Below are positions 63,593 through 64,000 of a stretch of DNA of 64,000 nucleotides, one piece after another. The stretch is taken from positions 8,258 through 72,257 of the forward strand of contig DASSYR010000027.1 of NCBI GenBank assembly GCA_035703165.1, in the 5' to 3' direction. How positions within the stretch are numbered: position 1 is the stretch's first letter; each line of letters begins with the position of its first letter. The position numbers and the translations under genes are program-made. The notes beneath the pieces were generated by a model. It did no database searches. It was not told the origin of the DNA and was given only the letters and a program-made list of their open reading frames with translations. The stretch is from AWTP1-9 sp035703165. Lineage in GTDB: Bacteria > Bacteroidota > Bacteroidia > Chitinophagales > Chitinophagaceae.

Positions 63593-63760
63593 ACCAGTTC
63601 CCGCATAAGGCGAGCGGGATTGAAGGAGTCCCGATTCATATCGGGAGAAAGTGTGTATTCGGGAAACTAATTTCGAGGAGACGGGTTCCCGCACAAGGCC
63701 GGATTGAAGGAGTCCCGATCCACATCGGGAGAAAGTGTGTACATGGAAAACTAATTTTAT
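63593..63760 (+). pseudogene. Two tandem degenerate tRNA-Ser-like copies with inserted palindromes
   Basis: Copy 1 (about 63593-63676) and copy 2 (63677-63760) are about 84 bp each and resemble the 5' two thirds of the tRNA-Ser at 63761. Copy 2 opens with GGAGACG, identical to the tRNA acceptor strand. Both contain ATTGAAGGAG (tRNA: GTTGAAGGAG) and GAAAGTGTGTA plus a variable-arm-like GGGAAAC or GGAAAAC. In both, the anticodon stem-loop's 5' part is replaced by a palindrome TCCCGAT-N4-ATCGGGA (63629-63646 and 63713-63730). Neither copy has a T arm or 3' acceptor strand, so they cannot be functional tRNAs. Confidence 0.65.
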
Positions 63761-63847
63761 GGAGACGTGTCCGAGTGGTTGAAGGAGCACGCCTGGAAAG
63801 TGTGTATACGGGAAACCGTATCAAGGGTTCGAATCCCTTCGTCTCCG
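63761..63847 (+). tRNA. tRNA-Ser (anticodon GGA)
   Basis: 87-nt class II tRNA. Acceptor GGAGACG (63761-63767) pairs with CGTCTCC (63840-63846), discriminator G63847. The anticodon loop CTGGAAA gives anticodon GGA. A long variable arm (TACGG...CCGTA type) and the T arm GGGTTCGAATCCC are present. CCA is not encoded. Confidence 0.96.
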
Positions 63848-63860
63848 CTTATTTTAAACC

Positions 63861-64000
63861 GTGTCTAACTTCAATAAAAAGTTTTTTGTTTACATCCTTC
63901 AAAGCCTGAAGGATTTCTCTTTTTACGTAGGGCAATGTGATGATTTAGATTACAGAATGTCAAAACATATGGACGGGCAAAGTAAATACACTTCTTCAAA
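63861..64000 (+). CDS. GIY-YIG nuclease superfamily protein, N-terminal part
   Basis: Starts at a GTG 13 bp after the tRNA-Ser and runs off the right edge (46 codons seen). The peptide has the GIY-YIG pattern: FFVYILQSLKD (GIY strand as VYI), FYVGQCDDLDYRMSKH (YIG as YVG, with the catalytic Arg in DYRMSKH), then DGQSKYTSS. Small stand-alone members of this type (UPF0213/YhbQ-like) are common in Bacteroidota, often in several copies near tRNA or rRNA genes. No in-frame ATG is available upstream. Confidence 0.75.
   Translation, partial: MSNFNKKFFVYILQSLKDFSFYVGQCDDLDYRMSKHMDGQSKYTSS

Noticed and set aside
63894..63924. Terminator-like hairpin (ATCCTTC/GAAGGAT followed by a T-rich run) after tRNA-Ser
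   Set aside because: It lies inside the open frame of the GIY-YIG nuclease that starts at 63861; the T-run encodes FSFYVG-type residues. A terminator there would end the gene after about 17 codons.

Overview
The window is AT-rich chromosomal DNA from a member of the Bacteroidota, most likely of the Chitinophagaceae/Chitinophagales type. Evidence: promoters of the TTG-N18-20-TAnnTTTG form, general lack of Shine-Dalgarno sequences, a mraZ-to-ftsZ cluster in the Bacteroidota order (no murF, murB or ddl, long FtsZ tail), a Bacteroidota-type dihydroorotase (DDQVHFREPG), a mitochondrial-like citrate synthase, an atpDC pair separated from the rest of the ATP synthase genes, and abundant GC-rich palindromes. 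Nearly all of it is core genome; the only mobile element is one IS.

Layout. 1-5.3 kb: 5' end of rsmG, a family 2 glycosyltransferase, tgt, an LptG-type permease, citrate synthase and tRNA-Ala(GGC). 5.3-13.8 kb: a very large alpha-2-macroglobulin-like protein, two small unknown proteins and sucD. 14-17.2 kb: dnaX, with a striking candidate recoding site at the gamma/tau junction, and a GNAT-like protein. 17.2-21.2 kb: glycerol utilisation genes glpK-glpD-glpF. 21.2-23.2 kb: atpD-atpC behind a structured leader. 23.2-27.3 kb: acyltransferase, YqgE, an orphan sensor kinase and a secreted unknown protein. 27.3-44.7 kb: division and cell-wall cluster mraZ-rsmH-ftsL-ftsI-murE-mraY-murD-ftsW-murG-murC-ftsQ-ftsA-ftsZ, with a clear MraZ operator in front and a terminator behind. 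45.0-46.4 kb: an intact IS5-like element. 46.5-61.6 kb: comM, M1 peptidase, MutS-like ATPase, dihydroorotase, an outer-membrane protein, crotonase, a GH-like/SUMF fusion, a B12-binding protein, aldo/keto reductase, gltX and a polysaccharide deacetylase. 61.7-64 kb: lipoprotein, TatD, tRNA-Ser(GGA) preceded by two degenerate tRNA-Ser-like repeats, and the start of a GIY-YIG nuclease.

How the genes work together: the division cluster makes lipid II (MurE, MurD, MurC, MraY, MurG), polymerises and crosslinks it at the septum (FtsW, FtsI, FtsL, FtsQ) and positions it through FtsA/FtsZ. The glp genes import glycerol, phosphorylate it and oxidise it to DHAP. Citrate synthase and SucD belong to the TCA cycle, feeding respiration and the F-type ATP synthase.

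The most interesting signals are: (i) an A9 run with an SD-like stimulator in dnaX where a shift to either alternative frame stops almost at once, predicting a gamma product; (ii) tandem tRNA-Ser-like repeats carrying a palindrome in place of the anticodon region; (iii) a GH-like/SUMF fusion without the FGE copper-binding cysteines; (iv) three GTG boxes at exact 10-bp spacing on the mraZ promoter; (v) a 15-bp stem abutting the transposase start codon. No CRISPR array, prophage or obvious defence island was seen. All statements come from reading the sequence; no database search was run.
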